Position numbers and translations under genes: made by a program | The notes under the pieces: generated by a model | What the model was told of the DNA's origin: nothing | The model's input: only the letters and a program-made list of their open reading frames with translations | Databases searched by the model: none | DNA from: Pseudomonadota bacterium | GTDB lineage: Bacteria > Pseudomonadota > Alphaproteobacteria > Rhizobiales > Tepidamorphaceae | Reading direction: 5' to 3' | Length of the DNA: 42,513 nucleotides | Assembly (NCBI GenBank): GCA_023458595.1 | Contig: JAEWYT010000207.1 | Location: 1 to 42,513, forward strand | In this document: piece by piece, positions 1 to 8,529 of the stretch | Layout: every line of letters starts with the position of its first letter | How positions within the stretch are numbered: position 1 is the first letter of the stretch

Positions 1-12
1 CCGCGCCCGCGC

Positions 13-31
13 GGCCCCCCGCCGGGGGGCC
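13..31. terminator. GC hairpin downstream of cbbL
   Basis: A perfect 8-bp inverted repeat (GGCCCCCC at 13-20 and GGGGGGCC at 24-31) with a 3-nt loop lies about 90 bp past the cbbL stop. There is no T-tract on either side, so it may be a weak terminator, an RNA-stabilising hairpin or part of a repeat. No coding sequence is recognisable in 1-117, so cbbS is not within the first 117 bp downstream of cbbL. Confidence 0.4.
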
Positions 32-61
32 CCCGGGGCTACGAGTGAGGGCAGCGCTCGT

Positions 62-98
62 CTCCCCGGACTCCCGCCTTCGCGGGAGCGAGCGGAGT
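62..98. repeat. Intergenic palindromic repeat (REP/RIME-like)
   Basis: The sequence contains the hairpin CTCCCGC-CTTC-GCGGGAG (about 71-88). Its reverse complement shares the 17-nt core CCGCTCGCTCCCGCGAA with the repeat at about 19075-19091. This suggests a dispersed short palindromic family. Two copies in one window support the idea but do not prove a genome-wide family. Confidence 0.5.
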
Positions 99-117
99 GC
101 GGCCGGGCTTTCGCCCG

Positions 118-1551
118 TCAGGCGGCGTCGAGCTTGTCGACGGTGTCGAACTCGAACCTGATCTCCTTCCAGGTCTCCATGGCCATCGCCAGCTCCGGCG
201 AGGATTTGGCCGCCTCGGTCAGGATCTCGCGCGCCTCGCGCTCGACCGGGCGGCCCTCGTTGCGCGCCTGCACGCAGGCCTCGCAGGCGACCCGGTTCGC
301 CGCGGCGCCCGCCGCGTTGCCCCAGGGATGGCCGAGCGTGCCGCCGCCGAACTGGAAGACGGCGTCGTCGCCGAAGATCGCGACCAGCGCGGGCATGTGC
401 CAGACGTGGATGCCGCCGGAGGCGACCGGCAGCATGCCCGGCATCGGACCGAAGTCCTGGTCGAAGAAGATGCCGCGGGCGCGGTTCTCCGGGACGAAGC
501 GATCGCGCATCAGGTCGACCCAGCCGAGCGTCGCCTCGCGGTCGCCCTCGAGCTTGCCGACGACGGTGCCCGAATGCATGTGGTCGCCGCCCATCAGCCG
601 CAGCATCTTGGTCAGCACCCGGAAGTGGATGCCGTGGCTCGGGTTGCGGTCGAGCACGGCGTGGAGCGCGCGGTGGACGTGCAGCAGCATGCCGTTCTCG
701 CGGCACCAGTTGGCGAGCGTCGTGTGCGCGGTGAAGCCCGCCGTCAGGAAGTCGTGCATGATGATGCGCGAGCCGAGCGACTTCGCGTATTCCGCCCGCT
801 TCAGCATCTGCTCGACGTCGGGCGCGGTGACGTTCAGGTAGTGGCCCTTGCGCTCGCCGGTCTCGGCCTCGGCCTTGTCGACCGCCTCCATGACGAAGTC
901 GAAGCGCTGCTTCCAGCGCATGAAGGGCTGCGAGTTGATGTTCTCGTCGTCCTTGGTGAAGTCGAGGCCGCCGCGCAGGCATTCGTAGACGGCGCGGCCG
1001 TAGTTCTTCGCCGACAGGCCGAGCTTCGGCTTGATGGTGCAGCCGAGCATCGGCCGGCCGTACTTGTTCATGATGTCGCGCTCGACCTGGATGCCGTGGG
1101 GCGGGCCGCCGCAGGTGATGACGTAGTGGAGGGGGAAGCGGATGTCCTCCAGCCTCAGGCCGCGCACCGCCTTGAAGCCGAAGACGTTGCCGGCGAGCGA
1201 GGTGATGACGTTGACGATCGAGCCTTCCTCGAACAGGTCGAGCGGATAGGCGATGAAGGCGTAGAAGGCCTTGTCGTCTCCGGGCACGTCCTCGATGCGG
1301 TAGGCGCGGCCCTTGTAGTAGTCGAGGTCGGTCAGGAGGTCGGTCCACACCGTCGTCCAGGTGCCCGTCGAGCTCTCCGCGGCGACGGCGGCGGCGGCCT
1401 CCTCGCGCGGCACGCCTTCCTGCGGGGTGATCTTGAAGCAGGCCAGCAGGTCGCTGTCCTTCACCGCGTAGTCGGGCTCCCAGTAGGTCTCCCGGTATTC
1501 CTTCACGCCGGCCCTGTAGGCGCCCGGCTGGTTCGAACCTTTCTTGGCCAT
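118..1551 (-). CDS. cbbL: RuBisCO large subunit, green-like form IA
   Basis: This is the catalytic large subunit of ribulose-1,5-bisphosphate carboxylase/oxygenase (477 aa), the CO2-fixing step of the Calvin cycle. The whole fold is present: the Lys motif TIKPKLGLS, the carbamylated-lysine motif GLDFTKDDE, the HVHRA histidine, loop 6 GTVVGKLEGD and the phosphate-binding SGGIHVWHM and FGGGTLGHPWG segments. The N-terminus (YRETYWEPDY) and the C-terminus (FEFDTVDKLD) match form IA and differ from the red-like form IC usual in rhizobia. The start ATG follows the GGAAGGGAG ribosome site. It is the last complete gene of the cbbFPTAL operon, 26 bp after cbbA. The small subunit gene would be expected next but lies outside the window, if present. 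Family assignment is firm; form IA assignment is from remembered sequence. Confidence 0.96.
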   Translation of the reverse strand: MAKKGSNQPGAYRAGVKEYRETYWEPDYAVKDSDLLACFKITPQEGVPREEAAAAVAAESSTGTWTTVWTDLLTDLDYYKGRAYRIEDVPGDDKAFYAFIAYPLDLFEEGSIVNVITSLAGNVFGFKAVRGLRLEDIRFPLHYVITCGGPPHGIQVERDIMNKYGRPMLGCTIKPKLGLSAKNYGRAVYECLRGGLDFTKDDENINSQPFMRWKQRFDFVMEAVDKAEAETGERKGHYLNVTAPDVEQMLKRAEYAKSLGSRIIMHDFLTAGFTAHTTLANWCRENGMLLHVHRALHAVLDRNPSHGIHFRVLTKMLRLMGGDHMHSGTVVGKLEGDREATLGWVDLMRDRFVPENRARGIFFDQDFGPMPGMLPVASGGIHVWHMPALVAIFGDDAVFQFGGGTLGHPWGNAAGAAANRVACEACVQARNEGRPVEREAREILTEAAKSSPELAMAMETWKEIRFEFDTVDKLDAA

Positions 1552-1577
1552 GTGTCTACTCCCTTCCGTGTCGGGGT

Positions 1578-2657
1578 TCAGGCGGCGCGCGCGGCGGCGA
1601 CGCGCGGATCGAGCGCGCCGCTTTCGTAGCGCCTGGCCATCTCGGCCATGGGGATCACCCTGATCCGCGAGGCGTTGCCGGCGGTGCCGAACTGCTCGAA
1701 GCGCTCGCGGCAGAGGTCGCGCATGGCGTCCATCGCGGGCTTCAGGAACTTGCGCGGGTCGAACTCGCCCTTCTTTCCGGCCGCCACCTTGCGGAACATG
1801 CCGGTCATGGCGAGGCGGCAGTCGGTGTCGATGTTGACCTTCCTGACGCCGTGCCTGATGCCGCGCACGATCTCCTCGACCGGCACGCCCCAGGTCTGGG
1901 GCATCTCGCCGCCGAATTCGTTGAAGACGTCCTGCAATCCTTGAGGCACCGAGGAGGAGCCGTGCATGACGAGATGGATGTCGGGCAGCCTGGCGTGGAT
2001 CGCCTCGACGACGTGCATCGCCAGGATCTCGCCGTCGGGCTTGCGGGTGAACTTGTAGGCCCCGTGCGAGGTGCCCATGGCGATCGCCAGCGCGTCCACC
2101 TTTGTCCGGGACACGAAGTCGACCGCCTGGTCGGGATCGGTCAGGAGCTGGTCGTGACTCAACTCTCCCTCGGCGCCGTGGCCGTCCTCGGCCTCGCCCG
2201 TGCCCGTTTCGAGCGAGCCGAGCACGCCGAGCTCGCCCTCGACGGAGGCGCCGACCCAGTGGGCCATCGCGGCGACGCGGGCGGTCACTTCGAGATTGTA
2301 GTCGTAGCTCGCCGGCGTCTTCGCGTCCGCCAGAAGCGAGCCGTCCATCATCACCGAGGTGAAGCCGTGGCGGATCGCGGAGAGGCAGGTCGCCTCGGAG
2401 TTGCCGTGGTCCTGATGCATGCACAGGGGAATGTGCGGGTACATCTCGGCGAGCGCGTCGATCATCTTCGCCAGCATGATGTCGTTGGCATAGGCGCGCG
2501 CGCCGCGGCTCGCCTGGACGATGACGGGGGCGTCGACCGCGTCGGCCGCCTCCATGATCGCGAGCCCCTGCTCCATGTTGTTGATGTTGAAGGCCGGCAC
2601 GCCGTAGCCGTGCTCGGCGGCGTGGTCGAGAAGCTGGCGCAGCGTGATGCGGGCCAT
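1578..2657 (-). CDS. cbbA: Fructose-bisphosphate aldolase, class II (Calvin cycle type)
   Basis: A 359-aa class II, zinc-dependent aldolase of the CbbA type. It joins glyceraldehyde-3-phosphate with dihydroxyacetone phosphate, and probably erythrose-4-phosphate to sedoheptulose bisphosphate in the cycle. The start PAFNINNMEQ, the zinc-ligand motif MHQDHGN, the acidic VEGELG segment, MHGSSSVP and the substrate-binding NIDTDCRLAMTG are all present in order. Length is normal for CbbA. The ATG overlaps the cbbT stop by one base (TAATG), which points to translational coupling. Cytosolic. Confidence 0.96.
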   Translation of the reverse strand: MARITLRQLLDHAAEHGYGVPAFNINNMEQGLAIMEAADAVDAPVIVQASRGARAYANDIMLAKMIDALAEMYPHIPLCMHQDHGNSEATCLSAIRHGFTSVMMDGSLLADAKTPASYDYNLEVTARVAAMAHWVGASVEGELGVLGSLETGTGEAEDGHGAEGELSHDQLLTDPDQAVDFVSRTKVDALAIAMGTSHGAYKFTRKPDGEILAMHVVEAIHARLPDIHLVMHGSSSVPQGLQDVFNEFGGEMPQTWGVPVEEIVRGIRHGVRKVNIDTDCRLAMTGMFRKVAAGKKGEFDPRKFLKPAMDAMRDLCRERFEQFGTAGNASRIRVIPMAEMARRYESGALDPRVAAARAA

Positions 2658-4699
2658 TATCGGTCTCCCTTGATGACGTCCCTGGCGGCGGCGGCGATCG
2701 CGTCGATCGTGATGCCGAAATGCTCGTAGAGGTCGCCGGCCGGCGCCGATGCCCCGAAGCCTTCCATGCCGACGAAGCGGCCGGCCTCCCCGAGCCAGCG
2801 CTCCCAGCCGGCCTCGACGGCGGCTTCGACGCCGACGCGCGGGGCGGCGCCGAGAACCCGCCTGCGGTAGCTTTCGGGCTGCGCCCTGAAGAGTTCCCAG
2901 CACGGCATCGACACGACGGTCGCGGCGATGCCGTCGGCGCGCAGGCGCTCGGCGGCGCCGATCGCCAGCGATACCTCGGAGCCGGTGGCGAGCAGCGTGA
3001 CGTCGCGGTTGGCCGGATCGCCGGAGATCACATAGGCGCCGCGGGCGACATGGTTGTCGTCGGTGTCGACCTTGCGGAGCGCGGGCAGCGCCTGGCGGCT
3101 GAGGCACAGCACGCTCGGCGCGCCGGCGTCGGCGAGCGCGCAGGCCCATGCCTCCACCGTCTCGACCGCGTCGGCGGGGCGGAAGACGTTGACGCCCGGC
3201 ATGGCGCGCAGGCTCGCCAGATGCTCGACGGGCTGGTGCGTCGGGCCGTCCTCGCCGAGCCCGATCGAATCGTGCGTCATGACGTAGACGACGCGCCGGC
3301 CCATCAGGGCGGAGAGGCGGATCGACGGGCGGCAATAGTCGGCGAAGACCAGGAACGTGCCGCCGTATGGGATGAAGCCGCCGTGCAGGGCGATGCCGTT
3401 CATGGCCGCGCCCATGACGTGCTCGCGCACGCCGTAGTGGATGTAGGCGCCGGAGAAATCGCCGGGCGCGACCGCCTTCTGGCATTTGGCCCGGGTGAGG
3501 TTCGAGCCGGTGAGGTCGGCCGAGCCGCCGATCATCGCCGGAACGATCGGGACGATCCGGTCGAGCACCTTCTGCGAGACCTGTCGCGTCGCGAGGCTGG
3601 GCGCCTCGGCGACGAAGACGGATTTCAGCTCGGCGACCGCCGCCTCGAAGTCGCCGGGCAACAGCCCCTTCTGGCCGTCGAGGAAGGCGCGGCGGACCGG
3701 CGGCGCGGCCGCCTCGAGACGGCTCTCCCAGGCGCGCCGCGCCTTGGCGCCGCGGGCGCCCGCCGCACGCCAGCTCGACAGGATCTCCTCCGGCACCTCG
3801 AACGGCGGATGGGCCCAGCCGAGCGCCTCGCGGGCGGCGGCCACTTCGTCGGCGCCGAGCGGGGCGCCGTGCGTCGCCTCCGTGCCCTGCTTGGTCGGGG
3901 CGCCGTAGCCGATGACGGTGCGGCAGGCGATCAGCGAGGGCCTGCCGGTCGCCTTCGCCGTCTCGATGGCCCCGGCGACCGCTTCCGGATCGTGGCCGTC
4001 GACGCGGGCGACGTCCCAGCCGGCGGCGGCGAAGCGGGCGAGCTGGTCGGTCGAGGTCGCAAGCGAGGTCTCGCCGTCGATCGAGATGCCGTTGTCGTCG
4101 AAGAGAACGATCAGCCGGCCGAGCTTCAGGTGGCCTGCGAGGTCGATCGCCTCGTGGCTGATGCCCTCCATCAGGCAACCGTCGCCGGCGATGACGTAGG
4201 TGAAGTGGTCGACGAGATCGTCGCCGAAACGGGCGTTGAGCATCCGCTCGGCGAGCGCCATGCCGACCGCGTTGGCGATGCCCTGGCCGAGCGGGCCGGT
4301 GGTGGTCTCGACGCCGGGGCAATTGCCGTATTCCGGATGACCGGCCGTCTTCGAGCCGAGCTGGCGGAAGTTCCCGAGTTCGTCGAGCGTCACCGCCTCG
4401 TAGCCGGCGAGGTAGAGGAGCGAATAGAGCAGCATCGAGCCGTGGCCGGCCGACAGGACGAAGCGGTCGCGGTCGGGCCAGAACGGGTCGGCGGGATCGA
4501 ACCTCAGGAAGCGGGTGAACAGCACGGTCGCCACGTCGGCCATGCCCATCGGCATGCCGGGATGGCCGGACTTCGCCTTCTCGACGGCGTCCATCGACAG
4601 CGCCCGGATGGCGTTCGCCATCGTCCGCTCGTCGGCCGCCGTCCGTCCCGATTCGAGGGGCGCCGGCTCGGCGGCTACGGTCTTCAGCGCGGTCGGCAT
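2657..4699 (-). CDS. cbbT: Transketolase
   Basis: A 680-aa thiamine diphosphate-dependent transketolase that moves two-carbon ketol units in the regeneration phase of the Calvin cycle. Visible motifs are AKSGHPGMPMGMADV near the N-terminus, HPEYG and GVETTTGPLGQG, the ThDP/Mg motif GDGCLMEGISHEA followed by FDDNGISIDG, and in the middle domain the catalytic-Glu segment YGVREHVMGAAMNG, with THDSIGLGEDGPTHQPVEHL after it. Length is typical. It starts 11 bp after cbbP and shares its stop with the cbbA start. A separate housekeeping copy may exist elsewhere, but the operon position indicates CbbT. Confidence 0.96.
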   Translation of the reverse strand: MPTALKTVAAEPAPLESGRTAADERTMANAIRALSMDAVEKAKSGHPGMPMGMADVATVLFTRFLRFDPADPFWPDRDRFVLSAGHGSMLLYSLLYLAGYEAVTLDELGNFRQLGSKTAGHPEYGNCPGVETTTGPLGQGIANAVGMALAERMLNARFGDDLVDHFTYVIAGDGCLMEGISHEAIDLAGHLKLGRLIVLFDDNGISIDGETSLATSTDQLARFAAAGWDVARVDGHDPEAVAGAIETAKATGRPSLIACRTVIGYGAPTKQGTEATHGAPLGADEVAAAREALGWAHPPFEVPEEILSSWRAAGARGAKARRAWESRLEAAAPPVRRAFLDGQKGLLPGDFEAAVAELKSVFVAEAPSLATRQVSQKVLDRIVPIVPAMIGGSADLTGSNLTRAKCQKAVAPGDFSGAYIHYGVREHVMGAAMNGIALHGGFIPYGGTFLVFADYCRPSIRLSALMGRRVVYVMTHDSIGLGEDGPTHQPVEHLASLRAMPGVNVFRPADAVETVEAWACALADAGAPSVLCLSRQALPALRKVDTDDNHVARGAYVISGDPANRDVTLLATGSEVSLAIGAAERLRADGIAATVVSMPCWELFRAQPESYRRRVLGAAPRVGVEAAVEAGWERWLGEAGRFVGMEGFGASAPAGDLYEHFGITIDAIAAAARDVIKGDR

Positions 4700-4710
4700 T
4701 CGGTTCTCCC

Positions 4711-5586
4711 CTAGATCATCCGCCGGCGGCGCTCGACGAGACGCTGGATCATCGGCGTCAGGATGAGCTGCATGGCGAGGTCGAGCTTGTTGCCGGGGAT
4801 GACGATGGAGTTCGCCCGGCTCATGAAGGAATCGCGGATCATCGACACCAGGTAGGAGAAGTCGATGCCGCGCGGGTCCTTGAACCGGATGACGACCATC
4901 GATTCGTCCGGCGTCGGGATCCAGCGGGCGACGAACGGGTTCGAGGTGTCGACCGTCGGCACGCGCTGGAAGTTGATGTCGGTGTTGGTGAACTGCGGGC
5001 AGATGCAGTGCACGTAGTCGTGCATGCGCCTGAGGATCACGTCGGTGACGGCCTCGGTGGTGTAGCCGCGCGAGGCCTTGTCGCGATGGATCTTCTGGAT
5101 CCATTCCAGATTGATGACCGGCACGACCCCGATCTTCAGGTCCGCGTGATCGGCGATCCGGACGTCGTCGGTCAGGACCGCTCCGTGCAGGCCCTCGTAG
5201 AAGAGGACGTCGGAGCCTTCCTCGAGCGGGCGCCAGCCGGTGAACCTGCCGGGCTCGACGCCCCAGGTCTCTGCCTCGGCCTCGTCGTGGACATAGGTGC
5301 GGGTGCGGCCGGTGCCGGTTTCCGAATACCCCCGGAAGACGGCCTCCAGTTCCTTCAGCTCGTTGGCGTCGTAGCTGAAATGGCTGAACGTGTGGTCGCC
5401 CTGCGCCACCCGCTTCTCGAGCTCGGCCCGCATCTCCTCGCGGTTGAAGCGATGGAAGGCGTCGCCCTCGATCGAGACGGCGGCGACGCCCTCGCGCCGG
5501 AAGATCTGGTCGAAGGTGTGCTTGACCGTCGAGGTGCCAGCGCCCGAGGAGCCGGTGACCGAGATGATGGGATGCTTCTGGGACAT
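4711..5586 (-). CDS. cbbP: Phosphoribulokinase
   Basis: A 291-aa proteobacterial class I phosphoribulokinase that phosphorylates ribulose-5-phosphate to the RuBisCO substrate. The P-loop variant is GSSGAGTSTVK near residue 12; later come the EGDAFHRFNREEM segment, the catalytic-type FYEGLHGAV and the arginine-rich HRDKASRGYTTEAV. Length matches the bacterial enzyme. It lies 4 bp downstream of cbbF. Together with cbbL it is diagnostic for a Calvin cycle. Cytosolic, usually octameric in bacteria. Confidence 0.96.
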   Translation of the reverse strand: MSQKHPIISVTGSSGAGTSTVKHTFDQIFRREGVAAVSIEGDAFHRFNREEMRAELEKRVAQGDHTFSHFSYDANELKELEAVFRGYSETGTGRTRTYVHDEAEAETWGVEPGRFTGWRPLEEGSDVLFYEGLHGAVLTDDVRIADHADLKIGVVPVINLEWIQKIHRDKASRGYTTEAVTDVILRRMHDYVHCICPQFTNTDINFQRVPTVDTSNPFVARWIPTPDESMVVIRFKDPRGIDFSYLVSMIRDSFMSRANSIVIPGNKLDLAMQLILTPMIQRLVERRRRMI

Positions 5587-5590
5587 CGCG

Positions 5591-6619
5591 CTAGACCCGG
5601 AACAGGCCGCGGCGGCCGAACAGCGGCGAATACTCGCCGGTCGCCGGGGGCTCGGTGTGATAGCGGGCGACCAGCTCGACCTTGTCCTTCGAGCCGAACA
5701 CCAGCGGCGTGCGCTGATGCACGCTCTTCGGCCGGATGGTCAGGATGCGGTCGATGCCGTCGGTCGCGCCGCCGCCGGCCTGCTCGACGAGGAAGGCGAT
5801 CGGATTGGCCTCGTAGACGAGGCGCAGGCGGCCCTCCTGGTAGCCGGGACGCGCGTCGCGCGGATACAGGAAGATGCCGCCGCGCTGCAGCACCCGGTAG
5901 GCCTCGGCGACCAGCGAGGCGATCCAGCGCATGTTGAAGTTCTCGCCGCGCGGGCCTTCGGCTCCGGCGATGCAGTCGTCGATATAGGCCTGCACGGCCG
6001 GATCCCAGAACCGGTAGTTGGAGGCGTTGATGGCGTATTCGCGCCGGCCCTTCGGGATCTGCACATTCGTCGCGGTGACGACGAATTGTCCCTCGGCCCG
6101 GTCTAGGGTGGCGATGTGGGTGCCCTCGCCGACGGTGAACACGAAAGAGGTCTGCGGCCCGTAGATCGTGAAGCAGGCGGCGAGCTGCTCGCGGCCGGGC
6201 GGCGGCGGCCCGTCGTCCGCGGGGGCGGGAAAGATCGAGACGATCGTGCCGATCGAGACGTTCGTGTCGATGTTGGAGGACCCGTCGAGCGGATCGATGG
6301 CGACGCCGAGCGGCGCGCCTTCGTCCAGCGGAACGGCCTCGTCGCTCTCTTCCGAATAGACGACGGCGACGGGAGCGCGCCGGAACGCGTCCGCGAACAG
6401 GTCGTGGGCGCGCAGGTCGAGAAGCTTCTGGACGTCGCCGCCGGCGTTGCCGCCGACGTCCGCCGCCAGGCTGCCGGCGAGCGGGCCGCGACCGATCAGC
6501 TCGGACAGCGCGGTCGCGGCATTGGCGACCGCCGCCAGCGTGTCGGCGACCGCGAGGCGCGGCGGATCGTCGCCTGCCCAGTCCTTCAGATTCCGTTCGA
6601 GCCTTTGACGGGCCTGCAT
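5591..6619 (-). CDS. cbbF: Fructose-1,6-bisphosphatase, class I
   Basis: A 342-aa class I fructose-bisphosphatase that dephosphorylates fructose-1,6-bisphosphate, and probably sedoheptulose-1,7-bisphosphate, in the cycle. Metal and substrate motifs are YSEESDE, IDPLDGSSNID, the C-half GGIFLYPRD and the substrate loop HQRTPLVFGSKDKVELVARY. A longer open frame runs upstream to 6784 but covers the cbbR promoter region. The ATG at 6619 is preferred because GGGAGA sits just upstream and the protein then has normal length. First gene of the cbb operon, divergent from cbbR. Confidence 0.94.
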   Translation of the reverse strand: MQARQRLERNLKDWAGDDPPRLAVADTLAAVANAATALSELIGRGPLAGSLAADVGGNAGGDVQKLLDLRAHDLFADAFRRAPVAVVYSEESDEAVPLDEGAPLGVAIDPLDGSSNIDTNVSIGTIVSIFPAPADDGPPPPGREQLAACFTIYGPQTSFVFTVGEGTHIATLDRAEGQFVVTATNVQIPKGRREYAINASNYRFWDPAVQAYIDDCIAGAEGPRGENFNMRWIASLVAEAYRVLQRGGIFLYPRDARPGYQEGRLRLVYEANPIAFLVEQAGGGATDGIDRILTIRPKSVHQRTPLVFGSKDKVELVARYHTEPPATGEYSPLFGRRGLFRV

Positions 6620-6761
6620 CCCGGTGTCTCCCTGCCCCGCCCCGGTTCGGCGATCTCCCGGGGTCTTCGGCCACGCGGTCTCTGCCGCGCGGTCAGACTG
6701 GGGGAGATTGCCAATGAAGTAAATTTTGAATAACTTGCGTGCTGATTGAGAAAAACTGAAA
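6620..6761. promoter_or_regulatory. cbbF-cbbR divergent control region
   Basis: A 142-bp intergenic stretch separates the divergent cbbR and cbbF. Its part nearest cbbR (about 6710-6761) is strikingly AT-rich for this window, with TTGAATAAC, ATTGAG and AAAAACTGAAA. This is where CbbR (LysR type, T-N11-A-type sites) is expected to bind and where both promoters should lie. I could not single out a convincing -35/-10 pair or an exact operator by eye. Confidence 0.55.
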
Positions 6762-7691
6762 ATGCCGCTCCAGCACGCAACCATCCGTCAGTTTCGCGGC
6801 TTCGAGGCGACCGCGCGAAGGGGCAGCGTCTCGGCCGCCGCGCAGGAGATCGGCCTGACGCCGTCCGCCGTCTCGCTGCAGCTCCGGCAGCTCGAGGATC
6901 TCGCCGGCATGCCGCTCCTGGAGCGCGGGCCGGACGGGTTCCGCCCGACGGAGGCCGGCCGCGAGCTTCTGCACGCCATCGCCTTCATCGAGCTCGCGAT
7001 CGCCGATTGCGACGAGCGGCTGAACGCCTTGCGCGGGATCGAGCGCGGCACGGTGCGCGTCGGCGTGGTCTCGACCGCGAAATACTTCGCCCCGCGCGCG
7101 CTCGCCGCCTTCCTCAAGGACCATCCGAACGTCGAGATGCAGCTCGTCGTCGGAAACCGCGGCGAGACGATCGCGGCGCTCTCGGAGCTGCAGGTCGATT
7201 TCGCGGTGATGGGCCGGCCGCCGCGCGACGTCGGCGTGGAGCAGGCGATCGTCGGACCGCATCCGCACGTCATCGTCGCCGCCCCCGACCATCCGCTGGC
7301 GGAAAGGCGGGCGATCGCGATGACGGACCTCGCCGCCGAGCCCTTCCTCCTGCGCGAGCAGGGTTCGGGCACGCGGCTTCTGATGGAAAGGCTGCTCGCG
7401 ACCGCGGGCGTCACCCCGCGCACCGGCGCGGAGATGGGATCGAACGAGACGATCAAGCAGGCCGTGATGGCCGGGCTCGGGATCGCCCTGATCTCCGCCC
7501 ACACGGTCGCCACCGAGATCTCGGACAGGCGGCTTTCGGCGCTCGACGTCGTGGGCCTGCCGATCATCCGCCAATGGTACGTGGTGCGGCTCGCCGACAA
7601 GCGGCTGTCGCCGGCGGCCCAGGCGCTGTGGGACTTCCTCGCCCTCGCCGGCGCCGACTTCCTGCCGAAGCTCGAGCTGCCGGCCGGCTAG
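6762..7691 (+). CDS. cbbR: LysR-type regulator of the cbb operon
   Basis: A 309-aa LysR-family transcription factor. The N-terminal winged helix-turn-helix (about residues 5-64) contains GSVSAAAQEIGLTPSAVSLQLRQLE; an effector-binding periplasmic-protein-like domain follows (about residues 92-300), with FAVMGRPPRD and EQGSGTRLLMERLL. CbbR proteins sense reduced carbon metabolites such as RuBP or PEP and activate cbb transcription. Assignment rests on family plus its position divergent from cbbF. The ATG sits at the end of the AT-rich spacer. Confidence 0.93.
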   Translation: MPLQHATIRQFRGFEATARRGSVSAAAQEIGLTPSAVSLQLRQLEDLAGMPLLERGPDGFRPTEAGRELLHAIAFIELAIADCDERLNALRGIERGTVRVGVVSTAKYFAPRALAAFLKDHPNVEMQLVVGNRGETIAALSELQVDFAVMGRPPRDVGVEQAIVGPHPHVIVAAPDHPLAERRAIAMTDLAAEPFLLREQGSGTRLLMERLLATAGVTPRTGAEMGSNETIKQAVMAGLGIALISAHTVATEISDRRLSALDVVGLPIIRQWYVVRLADKRLSPAAQALWDFLALAGADFLPKLELPAG

Positions 7692-7998
7692 GACCTTCCG
7701 GTTCCGTCGCCGTCGGGGCGTTCGGTCGCGCGGGTCGGCGGAGCGGAGACCGCGTCGGGGTCACGGGCGGGTCACGGGCGATCACGGGCGGACGACGGGC
7801 GCCGCGCGGGCGAACCGGGGGCGGACTGCGGGCGGGGCGCGGGCGGATCCGGATCGGGAAGGAACTGGACGGGCGGGACAGCCGCACTGCAGCACCATGT
7901 TGCAGCGCAATAAGTCAATATGTTTACATTACTTCGGGTCCGGCGGACTGCGCCCCGATGTCGCGGGGCGGCACATGAGACGGCGCGCAGGGCGACCG
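7692..7998. repeat. Noncoding gap with short GC-rich tandem repeats
   Basis: This 307-bp space between the convergent cbbR and MarR genes has no convincing gene. It holds TCACGGGCG units starting at 7761, 7772 and 7782, then degenerate copies (GACGGGCG, GCGGGCG) to about 7846. That gives a strand-skewed, G-rich run near the end of cbbR. The distal part, from 7900, is AT-rich and holds the operator-like site listed separately. Confidence 0.55.
7903..7925 (-). promoter_or_regulatory. Operator-like site, second copy of the badR-type motif
   Basis: Read on the minus strand, AACATATTGACTTATTGCGC matches AATATATTGACATATATCGC at 8531-8550. Over 23 aligned positions (minus strand from 7924) I count 18 identities. 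The site lies just beyond the 3' end of the MarR gene with no recognisable gene to serve. It may be an auxiliary operator or a leftover promoter. Confidence 0.45.
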
Positions 7999-8508
7999 TC
8001 AGAGCCGCTTCATGTTGGCGATCAGCTTCTCCAGCGAGACGAGGAAGTGCATCCGCTCGCCGACGCCGAACTCGTCCAGCGCCTCCTCGTAGTAGGCGTA
8101 GATCAGCGGGACGATGCCCTGCCAGAGCTCGGCGCCGGACGGGGTCAGTTGCAGGAGCCGGGCGCGGCCGTCGGTCTCGTCGCGGGTGCGGGCCAGGTAG
8201 CCCTGCTTCTCCAGCCTCGCCACGACGCCCGTGAGATTCTGGCGGCTCACCAGCAGGAACCTGGCGAGCTCGCCGACGCTCATGCCGTCCTTCACCTGCG
8301 GGCGCGACAGGGCGCCGATGACGGCCCATTGCTGGGTCGTCACGCCCTTCGACTCGAGCGCCCGCGTGCCGGTCTTGTGCATCATGTTGGCCGCCTGGTA
8401 GAGGCGGAAGAAGATGCGGTTGGCGAGTTCGGCGAGCGTCTGCTCCCGTGCCGCCGGGCGTTGCCCGGAGTCGTCCTCGCGCGAGCTCTCGGCATCCATG
8501 TCGGTCAT
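7999..8508 (-). CDS. badR: MarR-family repressor, BadR-like
   Basis: A MarR-family regulator (about 169 aa from the ATG at 8508) with a winged HTH in the middle (TTQQWAVIGALSRP, MSVGELARFLLVSRQNLTGVVARLEKQGYL) and the DETDGRAR wing. It is divergent from a badI-type cluster. In Rhodopseudomonas palustris the MarR protein BadR represses the cyclohexanecarboxylate genes until an alicyclic CoA intermediate appears; the same role is inferred here from position. Start choice is uncertain: ATG at 8508, ATG at 8499 (better spaced after GAGAGG) and TTG at 8532 are possible. The TTG would put the coding start inside the palindrome at 8530-8539, so I reject it. Confidence 0.85.
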   Translation of the reverse strand: MTDMDAESSREDDSGQRPAAREQTLAELANRIFFRLYQAANMMHKTGTRALESKGVTTQQWAVIGALSRPQVKDGMSVGELARFLLVSRQNLTGVVARLEKQGYLARTRDETDGRARLLQLTPSGAELWQGIVPLIYAYYEEALDEFGVGERMHFLVSLEKLIANMKRL

Positions 8509-8529
8509 CCGCCTCTCGTCGATTAATAG

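Noticed and set aside
118..1551. cbbL as red-like form IC, the usual rhizobial type
   Set aside because: The N-terminal, loop and C-terminal segments read as green-like form IA.
97..1629. Long open frame on the plus strand opposite cbbL
   Set aside because: It is antisense to a full-length RuBisCO gene, has arginine- and alanine-rich low-complexity translation and no domain; high GC content produces such frames.
5591..6784. Start of cbbF at 6784
   Set aside because: It would extend across the AT-rich cbbR promoter and into cbbR; the ATG at 6619 has a ribosome site and normal length.
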